64,000 bases of DNA from Acidobacteriota bacterium (GTDB lineage Bacteria > Acidobacteriota > Terriglobia > Terriglobales > Acidobacteriaceae): the NCBI GenBank assembly GCA_016196065.1, contig JACPYL010000025.1, positions 186,001-250,000 on the forward strand. The letters run 5' to 3'. Of the stretch, positions 17,795 through 26,645 are shown one piece after another. Numbering within the stretch: position 1 is the stretch's first letter; each line of letters opens with the position of its first letter. Both the position numbers and the translations under genes were made by a program. The notes below the pieces were generated by a model. It ran no database searches, was not told the origin of the DNA, and saw only the letters and a list, made by a program, of their open reading frames with translations.

Positions 17795-19201
17795 TTATCG
17801 CGGGTTAGGCGAGGCCTCCTTGGGAATGCCGGCGCTTGGCTTCTTTTGTCCGGTGCTGGCGGCTGATGGCAACGCGGCCGATTGCACTGGTTTCGGCGAT
17901 GCGACTGGTGATGGTCCAACGCTCGGAGCCGTCTTTGCTTTTGCCGAGGGAGCCGAGGACACAGATTTCGCGCCCTTGTTCGAATCTACGATCGGCTTTT
18001 TGGCGGAAGCCGCGATCACCTTGTTGGCTGCAGATTGCGCGTGAGCGTTCTTGGGAGCGGGCGAGTGCTTCCCTTTTGCCTTGACTGCAGCGCGATGCGT
18101 CACCGCTCTTGCAGGGACTTTCGCTGCGACTTTGGACGGCTTCTTCGGCGGTCCGTAGGGGACCGGATGCGTTGCATACTTCTCGTAGTTGACGATCGCC
18201 CCATTCTTGACTCCGGCAGACATCGCCGCCTTCGCGGCAGCGAGCGTCAGTGCCGCCGGACGCCGTATCCCTTCGAGATCCGGGTTCACGATAATCTGGC
18301 CGTCATAGCGCAGATCGACCGACTCCAGTTTGTCGAACTTCTGCCGCCACTGCTGCACGTTCGTGACATAGGTCTTGTAGCGCTGCAAGTAATTCTCTGA
18401 ACCCAGATGCACCAGCACTTCTCCGCTGGGATCGGCAGCAACCACTTTCACATCTTCCGGATCGGTGAGGTCGACTTCACTCAGTTCGCGGGAATAGCTC
18501 GCGCCACCGGAGTCGAGTTGCTGCACCAGGTCGTTGTAGTTCTTCATGCGGGCGGAGCGCGTCGAGAGAGGCTCACCGGAATTCATGCCAGCAATTACCG
18601 GGAACGAATATTTCTTCTTGGCGTTCGGCGCCAGTTCCATGAGCGTGCCCCCTGCATCGATCAGGGAGATGCGCGACCCGATGCGCGCAAAGGCAACTGG
18701 CGTGCGTTCGTGGATTTCCACACCCAGGCGATTAGGCACGAAACGCATCACGCTGGCTGATTCCACCCACGGGATCTGTTCGAGCTCGGCTTTGCGTTCC
18801 ATCAGTGGGACCGAGAAGATGTTGCGGCCAATTTCGCCACCCATCACTTCCATCACCTTACTTTTCGTGACATCCTGCGTCCCGGAAACTTCAATCTGGT
18901 CGCTGGAATTGATGCGGAATCGCCAAGAGTGTTTGAGGTAGCTTCTGACCGACTCTTCTACTCCTGTGAGAATCCCGAGAACAAAAACGGCGAGAAGTAC
19001 CCACTTCAGTCGATTGGCAGTTTGTTTCGGAAGAGTACTTCGGCGTGCCGAGACTCGTTTTTGTCCGCGGAGGAATGGAGATTCCTGCTCCGCTTCGAGA
19101 TCCATTAGACGCGAGTCGTCGAACGACTCACGCTCAGGAGCCTGGCTGGGAAGAGGATACAACTCTTCTTGGACGATAGTGGAACTGGATTTCCGCGCCA
19201 C
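17795..19201 (-). CDS. ftsQ: Cell division protein FtsQ with long basic C-terminal tail
   Basis: The product has 468 residues (GTG start), against about 270 for typical FtsQ. After a cytoplasmic acidic and basic N-terminus (1-64) there is one membrane helix (about 65-82). A POTRA domain (about 98-170, SSDQIEVSGTQDVTKSKV) and the beta-domain follow (EIHERTPVAFARIGSRISLI to IIVNPDLEGIRRPAALTLAA). The last 120 or so residues are a Lys/Ala/Pro/Ser-rich low-complexity tail with no recognisable fold. FtsQ scaffolds the divisome in the periplasm. The tail is predicted periplasmic and could bind polyanions or peptidoglycan (inference). Confidence 0.93.
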   Translation of the reverse strand: MARKSSSTIVQEELYPLPSQAPERESFDDSRLMDLEAEQESPFLRGQKRVSARRSTLPKQTANRLKWVLLAVFVLGILTGVEESVRSYLKHSWRFRINSSDQIEVSGTQDVTKSKVMEVMGGEIGRNIFSVPLMERKAELEQIPWVESASVMRFVPNRLGVEIHERTPVAFARIGSRISLIDAGGTLMELAPNAKKKYSFPVIAGMNSGEPLSTRSARMKNYNDLVQQLDSGGASYSRELSEVDLTDPEDVKVVAADPSGEVLVHLGSENYLQRYKTYVTNVQQWRQKFDKLESVDLRYDGQIIVNPDLEGIRRPAALTLAAAKAAMSAGVKNGAIVNYEKYATHPVPYGPPKKPSKVAAKVPARAVTHRAAVKAKGKHSPAPKNAHAQSAANKVIAASAKKPIVDSNKGAKSVSSAPSAKAKTAPSVGPSPVASPKPVQSAALPSAASTGQKKPSAGIPKEASPNPR

Positions 19202-19248
19202 TCGTTCGTTTAATTGTCGACAGAAAACCGCTGAGCGAGATCATCTTA

Positions 19249-19277
19249 ACTTTATTTCGCGAATTGAGACAGTGCAA
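19249..19277 (-). promoter_or_regulatory. Candidate promoter for ftsQ-ftsA-ftsZ
   Basis: On the minus strand TTGCAC (19272-19277) and TAAAGT (19249-19254) are 17 bases apart, about 50 bases upstream of the ftsQ start, inside the 208-base gap after the coiled-coil ORF. Internal promoters before ftsQAZ are common in dcw clusters. Confidence 0.45.
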
Positions 19278-19409
19278 AGTTGGGAGCAGGCTGTGGAAAT
19301 TTTGAGTGGAACGGACCTGGTCGTCTGTAAGACTAACCGTCGTCCGTCCTTCGCTGTTCGCGAGTGGCCGTCCAGGATTCGCTGGGGTGGGATTCCTGCC
19401 CAACAAACT

Positions 19410-19928
19410 CTACTGAGTATCGACCTGAGGATCGTCAACATCCACACCCACTACTACCTCGGGGCCGCTATTGACCGTCACGCGGGTACCGGTGTGAGGA
19501 CAGAATACGAAGTGCTGAGTGTTGACGTTGCTGAACTTGAAGCGGGTCCGCTGTAAGACGCGGAGCTTTTTCACTTGGGATCGATCCATCACAAGTTGAA
19601 CGCGGTCCAGTTTTTGCTGGATACGGTCCATATTCGCCTGACGGAGCGCCATGGCGCGCTCGACCTCGGCCTGATGTTCCGCCAGCACTCGCTCGACTTC
19701 CGCCTGCTGGAGGGCCGAGAATGAGTCGGAGGATGGGAGATCCTGCTGCCCGATCAAAAGTTTAGCGACGGCCAGCGTCTGCTCAGCCTTGGTCGCGACC
19801 TGGCACAGGACCCCTTCGGCGCGGCCCACAACTCGATTGGCCAGTGGCAGATTGCCAAGGCGATATTCACTGTTCAAGGCCAAGGCGAAGATTCCGAGGG
19901 CGATCCAATAGAGGGCTTTGCTGTTCAT
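19410..19928 (-). CDS. Membrane-anchored coiled-coil protein of unknown function in the dcw cluster
   Basis: The product has 172 residues from the ATG at 19928, with AAGGTGGGAG upstream. An N-terminal hydrophobic helix (about 5-20, ALYWIALGIFALALN) is followed by a region ending in a strongly heptad-like helix (about 75-118: repeats of QAEVERVLAEHQ and RAMALRQANMDRIQQ) and a short C-terminal domain with strands (VFCPHTGTRVTVNSGPEVVV). No family is recognised. It occupies the murC-ftsQ junction where murB and ddl usually sit. A single-pass membrane protein with an extracytoplasmic coiled coil, perhaps a divisome accessory, is inferred. Confidence 0.7.
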   Translation of the reverse strand: MNSKALYWIALGIFALALNSEYRLGNLPLANRVVGRAEGVLCQVATKAEQTLAVAKLLIGQQDLPSSDSFSALQQAEVERVLAEHQAEVERAMALRQANMDRIQQKLDRVQLVMDRSQVKKLRVLQRTRFKFSNVNTQHFVFCPHTGTRVTVNSGPEVVVGVDVDDPQVDTQ

Positions 19929-19987
19929 AACGTGCGCTCCCACCTTATTTGCGTTGGACGGACGGGGTGAAAAAAGGTCAACAGACA

Positions 19988-20088
19988 GTCGTTGGTCGTT
20001 CGTCGCTCGTCGTTAGGCGGTCGTCGCGGGGACCGAACAGGGCGCAAACTCCAAGGTTGCCAACGACTAACGACCGTCGACCAACGAC
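19988..20088. repeat. GTCGTTGGTCGT-type inverted repeat running into the end of murC
   Basis: Units of GTCGTTGGTCGTTCGTCG at 19988-20026 face inverted units (CAACGACTAACGACCGTCG) at 20061-20088. The stop and last codons of murC (Ser-Leu-Val-Asp-Gly-Arg) are built from the right arm. The same unit occurs inside rsmH at 34222-34288. Confidence 0.75.
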
Positions 20089-21476
20089 TTCTTCTCGAGG
20101 CGCTCCAGAATAATCGGGCCAAGCTGGGAGACGTTTCCGGCTCCCAGGGTCAGAATCATGTCCCCGGGCTGGGCCAGGGCAGCAATGGCAGCCGAGGCAT
20201 CGACAAAAGACGCCACGTGCAGGGCGTCCCGGTTGCCCTTTTCGGTGATGTGACGGGCGAGGGCTTCCGCCGTCACTCCTGGGATGGGCTTTTCGCTAGC
20301 GGCATAGATGTCGAGGACGAAAATCGAGTCGGCATCGGCGAATGCGGTACCGAAATCTTCCATCAAATCGCGGGTTCGGGTATAGCGGTGAGGCTGGAAG
20401 ATGACGTGGACACGGTTAAACCCGCATTGCCTGGCGGCCGCGAGCGTGGCTCGAATCTCCGTGGGATGGTGTCCGTAGTCGTCGATCACGGTGACGCCAG
20501 CGGCCTGCCCTCGCAGTTGAAAGCGGCGGTCGACGCCGCGGAATTGGTCGAGGCCGGAGCGAATCTGGTCGGGCGGAACATCGAGGGCGGTTCCTACCGC
20601 GATGGCGGCCGTCGCATTCAGCACGTTGTGGAGACCGGGAACGTGCAGGGTGAATTCACCGAGGTCTTTCTCCTTGTAAGCAACGTGAAATTGTGTGCGC
20701 GGAACTCGTCCACCCGGCGCAGTGCCAGTGCTGGTGACGCGAATCAGAAAGTCGGAGCCGAGCGCGGTGCCGTAGGTCATCACCCGGCGGTGAACTCTGG
20801 GCAGAAGGCGTTCGAGAATGGGATCGTCATTGCAGCCCACGACCAATCCGTAGAACGGAACTTTCTCCATGAATTCGAGGAACGTCCGCCGGACGTCGCG
20901 CATGTCGCGGTAGCAGTCCATATGTTCGCGATCGATGTTGGTCACGACCGAGACGATCGGCGAAAGCTTGAGAAATGACCGGTCGCTTTCGTCGGCTTCG
21001 GCCACCAGGTATTGCGATTTGCCAAGGCGGGCATTCGAGCCCAGAGCGTCGACGCGCCCTCCGACGACGACCGTGGGGTCGAGGCCACCGGCGGCAAGAA
21101 CGGCAGCAACCATTGAGGTGGTAGTTGTCTTTCCATGCATGCCGGCGATGGCAATCCCGTACTTCAGGCGCATCAGTTCGGCCAGCATCTCCGCGCGCGG
21201 AATAACTGGGACATGCAGACGGCGTGCCTCTGTGACTTCGGGATTGTCAGCGGTCACGGCCGAACTGGTGACGACGACGTCCACGTTCGCGACGTTCGTG
21301 GCGGCGTGGCCGTCATAGGTGGTCGCACCCAGGCTTGCGAGACGCTGGGTTACGGCGGTCGTCTTCAGGTCAGAGCCTGAAATCTTGTAGCCAAGGTTCA
21401 GCAAGACTTCGGCAATGCCGCTCATGCCGATGCCGCCGATGCCTACGAAATGGATGCGCTGAATCTTGGCGAACAT
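20067..21476 (-). CDS. murC: UDP-N-acetylmuramate-L-alanine ligase MurC
   Basis: The product has 469 residues, the full length for the family. It adds L-Ala to UDP-MurNAc in the cytoplasm. The N-terminal Rossmann-like motif is HFVGIGGIGMSGIAEVL, the ATP P-loop is GMHGKTTTTSMVAAVL, and the central domain has EADESDRSFL and TNIDREHMDCY. The C-terminal domain carries VIDDYGHHPTEI and FQPHRYTRTRDL. The last six residues are encoded by a dispersed repeat. It follows murG in the transcription order. Confidence 0.97.
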   Translation of the reverse strand: MFAKIQRIHFVGIGGIGMSGIAEVLLNLGYKISGSDLKTTAVTQRLASLGATTYDGHAATNVANVDVVVTSSAVTADNPEVTEARRLHVPVIPRAEMLAELMRLKYGIAIAGMHGKTTTTSMVAAVLAAGGLDPTVVVGGRVDALGSNARLGKSQYLVAEADESDRSFLKLSPIVSVVTNIDREHMDCYRDMRDVRRTFLEFMEKVPFYGLVVGCNDDPILERLLPRVHRRVMTYGTALGSDFLIRVTSTGTAPGGRVPRTQFHVAYKEKDLGEFTLHVPGLHNVLNATAAIAVGTALDVPPDQIRSGLDQFRGVDRRFQLRGQAAGVTVIDDYGHHPTEIRATLAAARQCGFNRVHVIFQPHRYTRTRDLMEDFGTAFADADSIFVLDIYAASEKPIPGVTAEALARHITEKGNRDALHVASFVDASAAIAALAQPGDMILTLGAGNVSQLGPIILERLEKKSLVDGR

Positions 21477-21610
21477 GAAGGGTGATGATAATGCATTTCA
21501 GGGGGCAAGGCTGCGAGCTTCGAGCTACGGGCTGCGAGCCACCAGCCTATTGCGTCCCCAGAAGGTTGTCCTAAGCTCGAAGCTTCACTCAGGATTGCGG
21601 CACGAAGCTT

Positions 21611-21679
21611 AACCACAGAGGTCACAGAGGACACGGAGGAAATCTGGGTTCCTCCGTGTCCTCTGTGATCTCCGTGGTT
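21611..21679. repeat. CACAGAG-type inverted repeat between murG and murC
   Basis: Two 30-base arms (21611-21640 and 21650-21679) are inverted copies with two mismatches. They are built from CCACAGAGGTCACAGAGG-like units and separated by a 9-base loop. The repeat sits just after the murG stop. Confidence 0.8.
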
Positions 21680-21686
21680 CAAGCTC

Positions 21687-22751
21687 TTATTCGCGAGCGA
21701 TAAGACCCTCGACCATCGCAGCGATTTCTTCGACCGCCTTGGGATGCGCGAGCGACTTCGCAGCCTCCGACATGTTCTGGAGCCGGCGCGGATCGCCGAT
21801 CACGGCCGCGATCGTATCGACCAGATACGCTGCTTCCAAATTCGATTCTTCGACGACAATTGCAGCCCCGGCCTTTTCTAAAGCCCGGGCATTTACATTC
21901 TGATGGTCGTCCGCAGCGCGGGGGAATGGCACAAAGATGGCCGCTTTACCCGCTGCCGCGATCTCGGCCACGGTGCTCGCTCCCGAGCGGCAGACGAGCA
22001 GGTCGGCGCGCGCAAACGTCCCCGGCATGTCGTCGATAAATTTGTGGACTTCCCCAAGCGCGCCCGCCTTCTCATAGGCCGCCAAGACCATTTCGTAGTC
22101 GCGCTGGCCGGTCTGATGAATGATGTGGAGGCCCGGGATTCTCTCGCGCAGTCCGGGCAACGATTCGATCATCGCCTGATTAATGGCGCGTGCACCCTGG
22201 CTTCCTCCAAAAACGAGCAGAGTTGGCGCGCCGCCGACTTTTGTCGGGATGCTAAAGAATGCTTCGCGCACCGGAACACCGGTCACTTTGCAGCGCGGAA
22301 AGTATTCACAGGTTTCTTCAAAGTGCACCGCTGCCACCGTCACCCAGCGCGCCACCATGCGGTTGGCAAATCCCGGGACAACGTTTGGCTCGAAAGCCAG
22401 CGTCGGAATGCGCCGTCGGATCGCAGCGAACATAGCGGGGCCGGAGGCGTATCCGCCAACGCCGATCACGACGTCGGGATCGAAGTCATTGAGCATGCGT
22501 CCGGCAACCCAGAGGGCGCGGGGCAGGTCAAACATGGTCCGGGCACGGGTCATCAAGCTGACGTTCTTGAGCGCGCCGACTTTGATCAGTTCGAGCGGGA
22601 ATCCGGCTTGCGGGACGAGGCGTGTCTCAATGCCGCGCGCCGTGCCGATAAAGAGCACTTCGGCAGCGAACTGCTTTTTGAGTTGATGAGCGATGGCGAG
22701 GGCGGGGATCACATGTCCCCCGGTGCCGCCACCTGCGATGACGATGCGCAT
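21687..22751 (-). CDS. murG: UDP-GlcNAc transferase MurG (lipid II synthesis)
   Basis: The product has 354 residues from the ATG at 22751; a TTG at 22772 would add seven residues. This GT-B glycosyltransferase converts lipid I to lipid II at the inner membrane. The N-terminal glycine loop [15 protein letters not shown], the second G-loop [15 protein letters not shown], the third [14 protein letters not shown], and the C-terminal donor-binding [23 protein letters not shown] are all present. It lies between ftsW and murC with inverted repeats on both sides. Confidence 0.97.
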   Translation of the reverse strand: MRIVIAGGGTGGHVIPALAIAHQLKKQFAAEVLFIGTARGIETRLVPQAGFPLELIKVGALKNVSLMTRARTMFDLPRALWVAGRMLNDFDPDVVIGVGGYASGPAMFAAIRRRIPTLAFEPNVVPGFANRMVARWVTVAAVHFEETCEYFPRCKVTGVPVREAFFSIPTKVGGAPTLLVFGGSQGARAINQAMIESLPGLRERIPGLHIIHQTGQRDYEMVLAAYEKAGALGEVHKFIDDMPGTFARADLLVCRSGASTVAEIAAAGKAAIFVPFPRAADDHQNVNARALEKAGAAIVVEESNLEAAYLVDTIAAVIGDPRRLQNMSEAAKSLAHPKAVEEIAAMVEGLIARE

Positions 22752-22777
22752 GGAATCTACAGCCAATACCAAAACCT

Positions 22778-22860
22778 ACCACAGAGTCACAGAGTCACAG
22801 AGAAAACCTTAATTTGTTTTTGTTTTTCTCTGTGACTCTGTGTCTCTGTGTCTCTGTGGT
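22778..22860. repeat. CACAGAGTCACAGAG inverted repeat between ftsW and murG
   Basis: Tandem CACAGAGT units at 22778-22806 face an inverted tandem array (CTCTGTGACTCTGTGTCTCTG) at 22823-22860. It belongs to the same family as 21611-21679. Degenerate single-arm copies occur at about 23990, 25423 and 29613. Confidence 0.8.
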
Positions 22861-22886
22861 GAATGTTTTTGGCAGGTTGCTGGATG

Positions 22887-23978
22887 CTATTCGGCCTGTT
22901 TGGTGATATTCAGCAGCACGCCTACGCAGGCTAGAGTCACGAACAACGAAGATCCTCCATAGGACACAAACGGTAGCGGGATGCCTTTGGTAGGCATCAA
23001 GCCCAGCACTACGCTGATGTTGATGAAGGCTTGCAGGACGATCATGCTGGTGATGCCGACGGCGAGGAAGCGTCCGAAGTTGTCTTGCGTGCGAAGGGCG
23101 GCGCGGGTTCCTCTCCAGAGGAAGATGGCGAACAGGACTACGACGGTGAGCGCGCCCAGCAGGCCGAGTTCTTCCGCGGTTACGGCGAAGATGAAATCGG
23201 TGTGCGGCTCGGGGAGATAGAAAAGCTTCTGCTTGCCTTCCATCAGGCCCAGGCCAGTAACGCCGCCGGTGGAGACGGCGATCAGGGATTGGATCATGTG
23301 GAAGCCACGCCCCTGCGGGTCGGAGTAGGGATTCAGAAAAGCCATGATGCGATCTTTTCTGTAGGCGACATGAAAGATCAGGAAATAGAGAGGCACGATT
23401 GCAGCGGCGAATGCGTATCCAAAATAGCGCAACCGAATGCCTGCTACGAACAGCATGCACGCGGTGATGCCGGCGCAAGCGATCGACGTCCCGAGATCGG
23501 GCTGAAAAACGATCAGTCCAAGAAAAATAGTAGTCGGCGCGACAGCGGGAAGAAGCGTGTTACGCCAGTCGTCCATCGCCTTGGTTTTGTTTTCGAGAAA
23601 CCAGGCAAGGAAGAAAATGAGCGTGGGCTTGGCGAGTTCCGACGGCTGAAAGGAAAGCGGACCGAGGCGGAACCAGCGATGCGTGCCGTGCGTGCGGTCC
23701 AGAAAAAAGACGGAGATCAGAAGCAGCGTCGTAAATCCCAGCATCACGAACACAAACGCAGGATGCTTGAGTCGCTTGTAGTCGATCCTCATGGCGACCA
23801 GCATCGCCGCCAGTCCGGCAACGGCCCAAATCAACTGCTTGAACAGAAATTCGTAGGCTGATCCGTAGCGCTCTTTGGCCATGACGGCCGAAGCGCTAAA
23901 AACCATCACCAAGCCGATAAAAACGAGGATCGCGGTAACGGTAAACATCCAGCGATCGACACTGACACGCTTTGCCAT
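22887..23978 (-). CDS. ftsW: Lipid II polymerase FtsW (SEDS family)
   Basis: The product has 363 residues with about ten membrane helices. FtsW polymerises lipid II into septal glycan together with FtsI. SEDS landmarks include the first helix after SVDRWMFTVTAILVFIGLVMVFSASAV, the loop WFRLGPLSFQPSELAKPTLI, QPDLGTSIACAG, and the C-terminal GIPLPFVSYGGSSLFVTL. It lies 68 bases after murD. That gap carries a degenerate CACCACGGAG repeat arm. Confidence 0.96.
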   Translation of the reverse strand: MAKRVSVDRWMFTVTAILVFIGLVMVFSASAVMAKERYGSAYEFLFKQLIWAVAGLAAMLVAMRIDYKRLKHPAFVFVMLGFTTLLLISVFFLDRTHGTHRWFRLGPLSFQPSELAKPTLIFFLAWFLENKTKAMDDWRNTLLPAVAPTTIFLGLIVFQPDLGTSIACAGITACMLFVAGIRLRYFGYAFAAAIVPLYFLIFHVAYRKDRIMAFLNPYSDPQGRGFHMIQSLIAVSTGGVTGLGLMEGKQKLFYLPEPHTDFIFAVTAEELGLLGALTVVVLFAIFLWRGTRAALRTQDNFGRFLAVGITSMIVLQAFINISVVLGLMPTKGIPLPFVSYGGSSLFVTLACVGVLLNITKQAE

Positions 23979-24046
23979 GGAAATTCATTTCACCACGGAG
24001 GGTGAGGGGCGGCCAGATCCTTGACGGGAGTATTTCGGGCGGGTGA

Positions 24047-25414
24047 TTACTTTCTTGGTTCGCGTGCCGCCAGAGCCTGCACGGCTCCTTTGAAAACCTG
24101 CCCACGGTGTTCATAGTTCCGGAACTGGTCGAAGCTGGCACAGGCAGGAGCAAGCAGGACAACGTCACCGGCGGTAGCCGACTCACTGGCCTGGCGAACC
24201 GCGGCATCGAGCGTTTGTGAGGCCACGATTTCAGTAGTCCCGGCGATCTGCTCCTCGATCTTGGCGGCGGCAGCGCCGATCGTGTACACACGCTTCACCC
24301 GCGCTCGCAGTAGATCGTTGAGAACAGAGTAATCGCTGCCCTTGTCCTTGCCCCCAAGAATCAGGTGGATATTCGCTGGGAAGGATTCGAGCGCCTTGAT
24401 GGTGGCATCGACGTTGGTTGCCTTGGAATCGTTGTAGTAGTCGACTCCGGCAACTTGAGCGACAAACTCCAGGCGGTGTTCAACGGCTTTGAAGTTCCGG
24501 ACGGCTTCACGAATCTGCGTGGGCTGGCATCCGACCAGCATGCCGATGGAGACTCCGGCGAGGACGTTTTCCAGATTGTGCGCACCCTTGAGGGGGATTT
24601 CCGAGAGTTGCATGATCTCGCGCTCGCCTTTGTCGTCGCGAAAATAAATATTGCCGCCACGGACGGATGCGCCTCTCGTTACTTCTTTCTTGCGGCTAAA
24701 CCAGAACACCTGCGCGTGGGAACGGCCCGCGAGTCCGGCAGTGGTCGGGTCGTCTGCGTTGAGAATTACAAAATCCTCGGGCCGCTGATTCTCAAAGATG
24801 CGCGCTTTGGCGTTGACGTAGTTCGTAAACGTCTTATGACGATCGAGGTGGTCCGGCGTGATGTTGAGGATGACGGCAATCCGTGGCCGGAAAGTGACGA
24901 TAGTCTCCAGCTGAAAGCTCGATACTTCGAGAACGGTCCAAGTGTCCGGCTTTGCGCGGTCTGCAAAGGTGATAGCGGGCGTTCCGATGTTGCCGCCGAC
25001 CAGAGCGTTGAATTTCCCGGCCGCGATGATTTCTCCGGCCAGAGTGGTGGTAGTCGTCTTCCCGTTCGCGCCGGTGATCGCGACGATGGGTCCAGGAAGA
25101 AACTGCGAGGCGAGCTCGATTTCGCCGATCACCGCCTCGCCCAGTGCCCTCGCCTGCTCGAGTTGAGGGGCATCAACGGGCACGCCGGGACTGACCACAA
25201 TCAGGTCTTGTCCGCGAAAAGTGCGGTCGCCATGGCCTCCCGTCTCGACGGTGATGCCTTGATCCAGCAAGAGCAGGATCTCTTCACGCAGCTCGGCTTC
25301 CGGCTTAGAGTCGGAAACAGTGACGCGAGCACCGTGCGACTTCAGAAAAAGCGCCGACGCCACGCCCGACTTGCCGAGGCCCACCACCAGTACGCGCTTG
25401 TCTTTCAAGTCCAT
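24047..25414 (-). CDS. murD: UDP-N-acetylmuramoylalanine-D-glutamate ligase MurD
   Basis: The product has 455 residues. It adds D-Glu to UDP-MurNAc-L-Ala in the cytoplasm. It has the N-terminal VLVVGLGKSGVASALFLKSHG, the P-loop GANGKTTTTTLAGEII, a central LEVSSFQLETI and NITPDHLDRHKTF, and a C-terminal YYNDSKATNVDATIKAL with LGGKDKGSDYS. The length is normal. It lies 70 bases after mraY in the cluster. Confidence 0.97.
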   Translation of the reverse strand: MDLKDKRVLVVGLGKSGVASALFLKSHGARVTVSDSKPEAELREEILLLLDQGITVETGGHGDRTFRGQDLIVVSPGVPVDAPQLEQARALGEAVIGEIELASQFLPGPIVAITGANGKTTTTTLAGEIIAAGKFNALVGGNIGTPAITFADRAKPDTWTVLEVSSFQLETIVTFRPRIAVILNITPDHLDRHKTFTNYVNAKARIFENQRPEDFVILNADDPTTAGLAGRSHAQVFWFSRKKEVTRGASVRGGNIYFRDDKGEREIMQLSEIPLKGAHNLENVLAGVSIGMLVGCQPTQIREAVRNFKAVEHRLEFVAQVAGVDYYNDSKATNVDATIKALESFPANIHLILGGKDKGSDYSVLNDLLRARVKRVYTIGAAAAKIEEQIAGTTEIVASQTLDAAVRQASESATAGDVVLLAPACASFDQFRNYEHRGQVFKGAVQALAAREPRK

Positions 25415-25484
25415 CGAACCTTTTCACCGCCGAGACGCAGAGACACCAAACTCTTCTCTACTATCTGCGGCTTTCCGGTCGAAA

Positions 25485-26618
25485 CTATCTCAATTTTAGT
25501 GTCGTCAACGCGAACAACGCGAACACGAGTGACGCGATCCAGAAGCGCACAATCACTTTCGATTCCGACCATCCCAGTAATTCGAAATGGTGATGAATCG
25601 GCGCCATCTTGAAAACCCGCTTCTTTCTTAATTTATACGACCCGACCTGAATGATGACGGACAGCGCTTCAATGACGAAAATTCCGCCGATGAAGGGTAG
25701 CAGCAATTCCTGCTTGATCATCACGGCGACGGTTCCAATCGCACCGCCCAACGCGAGAGAGCCGACGTCTCCCATGAAAACTTCAGCGGGATGCGCGTTA
25801 TACCAGAGAAACCCAATGGAAGCGCCGACCATCGCGCCACAGAAGATCGTAAGCTCGCCGATTTGCGGCATGCGTTGCAGTTCGAGATAGGTGGCGAAGG
25901 TCGCGTGACCGCTGACGTAGGTGAGAACTGCCAGGGCGCCCGCGGCAATTACTGTGCACCCGATGGCTAGGCCGTCCAACCCGTCAGTCAGGTTCACAGC
26001 GTTGCTGGAGCCGACGATAACAATCACGACAAAGAATACGAATGGCAAAAACGCGAGCGGCCACATCTGGGGATGAGCCGCCCACTTCTCAATGACAAGG
26101 TCCGGGTGAAACTGCTTGAAAAACGGCACCACCAGGCGGGTGGAATACATTCCGCGATGTTGCAAAGCAATCAGTGCGACCGCGATGAGAGTGCTGGCCC
26201 CGATCTGCAGACTGAACTTGGCGCGGGCGGTAAGGCCGAGATTGCGGCGATGCACGACTTTCAGATAGTCATCAGCGAAACCGATTGCGGCGAAGGCTGT
26301 CGTGGAGAGCACGGCCATCCAGACAAACGGATTGCTGAGATCAGCCCACAGCAGGGTCGGCACAATAATACTGATGGTAATCAGCAATCCGCCCATGGTC
26401 GGCGTGCCGGCCTTCTTCTGGTGCGCCTGCGGACCTTCCTCACGGATGTATTGTCCGATCTGAAATTCACGCAGCCGACGAATGATGATCGGGCCGACGA
26501 TCAATCCGGTGAAGAGCGCGGTCAAACTGGCAAAGGCGGTGCGGAAAGTGAGGTAACGGAAAATGCGGAACGGCGGAAAATAATGGAACAGCTTCGAATA
26601 TAAGAGCCAATAAAGCAA
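25485..26618 (-). CDS. mraY: Phospho-N-acetylmuramoyl-pentapeptide transferase MraY
   Basis: The product has 377 residues with about ten membrane helices. It makes lipid I by moving phospho-MurNAc-pentapeptide to undecaprenyl phosphate. The family motifs KKAGTPTMGG, GFADDYLKV (catalytic Asp pair), NAVNLTDGLDGLA and FMGDVGSLALGG are present, as is the C-terminal APIHHHFELLGWSE. The start appears to be TTG at 26618 with GGAGG 4 bases upstream. murF ends 27 bases before. Confidence 0.96.
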   Translation of the reverse strand: MLYWLLYSKLFHYFPPFRIFRYLTFRTAFASLTALFTGLIVGPIIIRRLREFQIGQYIREEGPQAHQKKAGTPTMGGLLITISIIVPTLLWADLSNPFVWMAVLSTTAFAAIGFADDYLKVVHRRNLGLTARAKFSLQIGASTLIAVALIALQHRGMYSTRLVVPFFKQFHPDLVIEKWAAHPQMWPLAFLPFVFFVVIVIVGSSNAVNLTDGLDGLAIGCTVIAAGALAVLTYVSGHATFATYLELQRMPQIGELTIFCGAMVGASIGFLWYNAHPAEVFMGDVGSLALGGAIGTVAVMIKQELLLPFIGGIFVIEALSVIIQVGSYKLRKKRVFKMAPIHHHFELLGWSESKVIVRFWIASLVFALFALTTLKLR

Positions 26619-26645
26619 TCCGCCTCCAGAACCAGTGGTTAGTGG

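Noticed and set aside
16833-18044. 403-codon open frame on the plus strand opposite ftsA and ftsQ
   Set aside because: It is the antisense shadow of strongly conserved FtsA and FtsQ frames and its translation has no recognisable domain.
21611-22860. CRISPR-like repeats
   Set aside because: The CACAGAG units are short, contiguous and inverted, with no regular unique spacers and no cas genes.
24365-25612. 415-codon open frame on the plus strand opposite murD
   Set aside because: MurD motifs are intact on the minus strand; the plus frame shows only codon-bias shadow composition.
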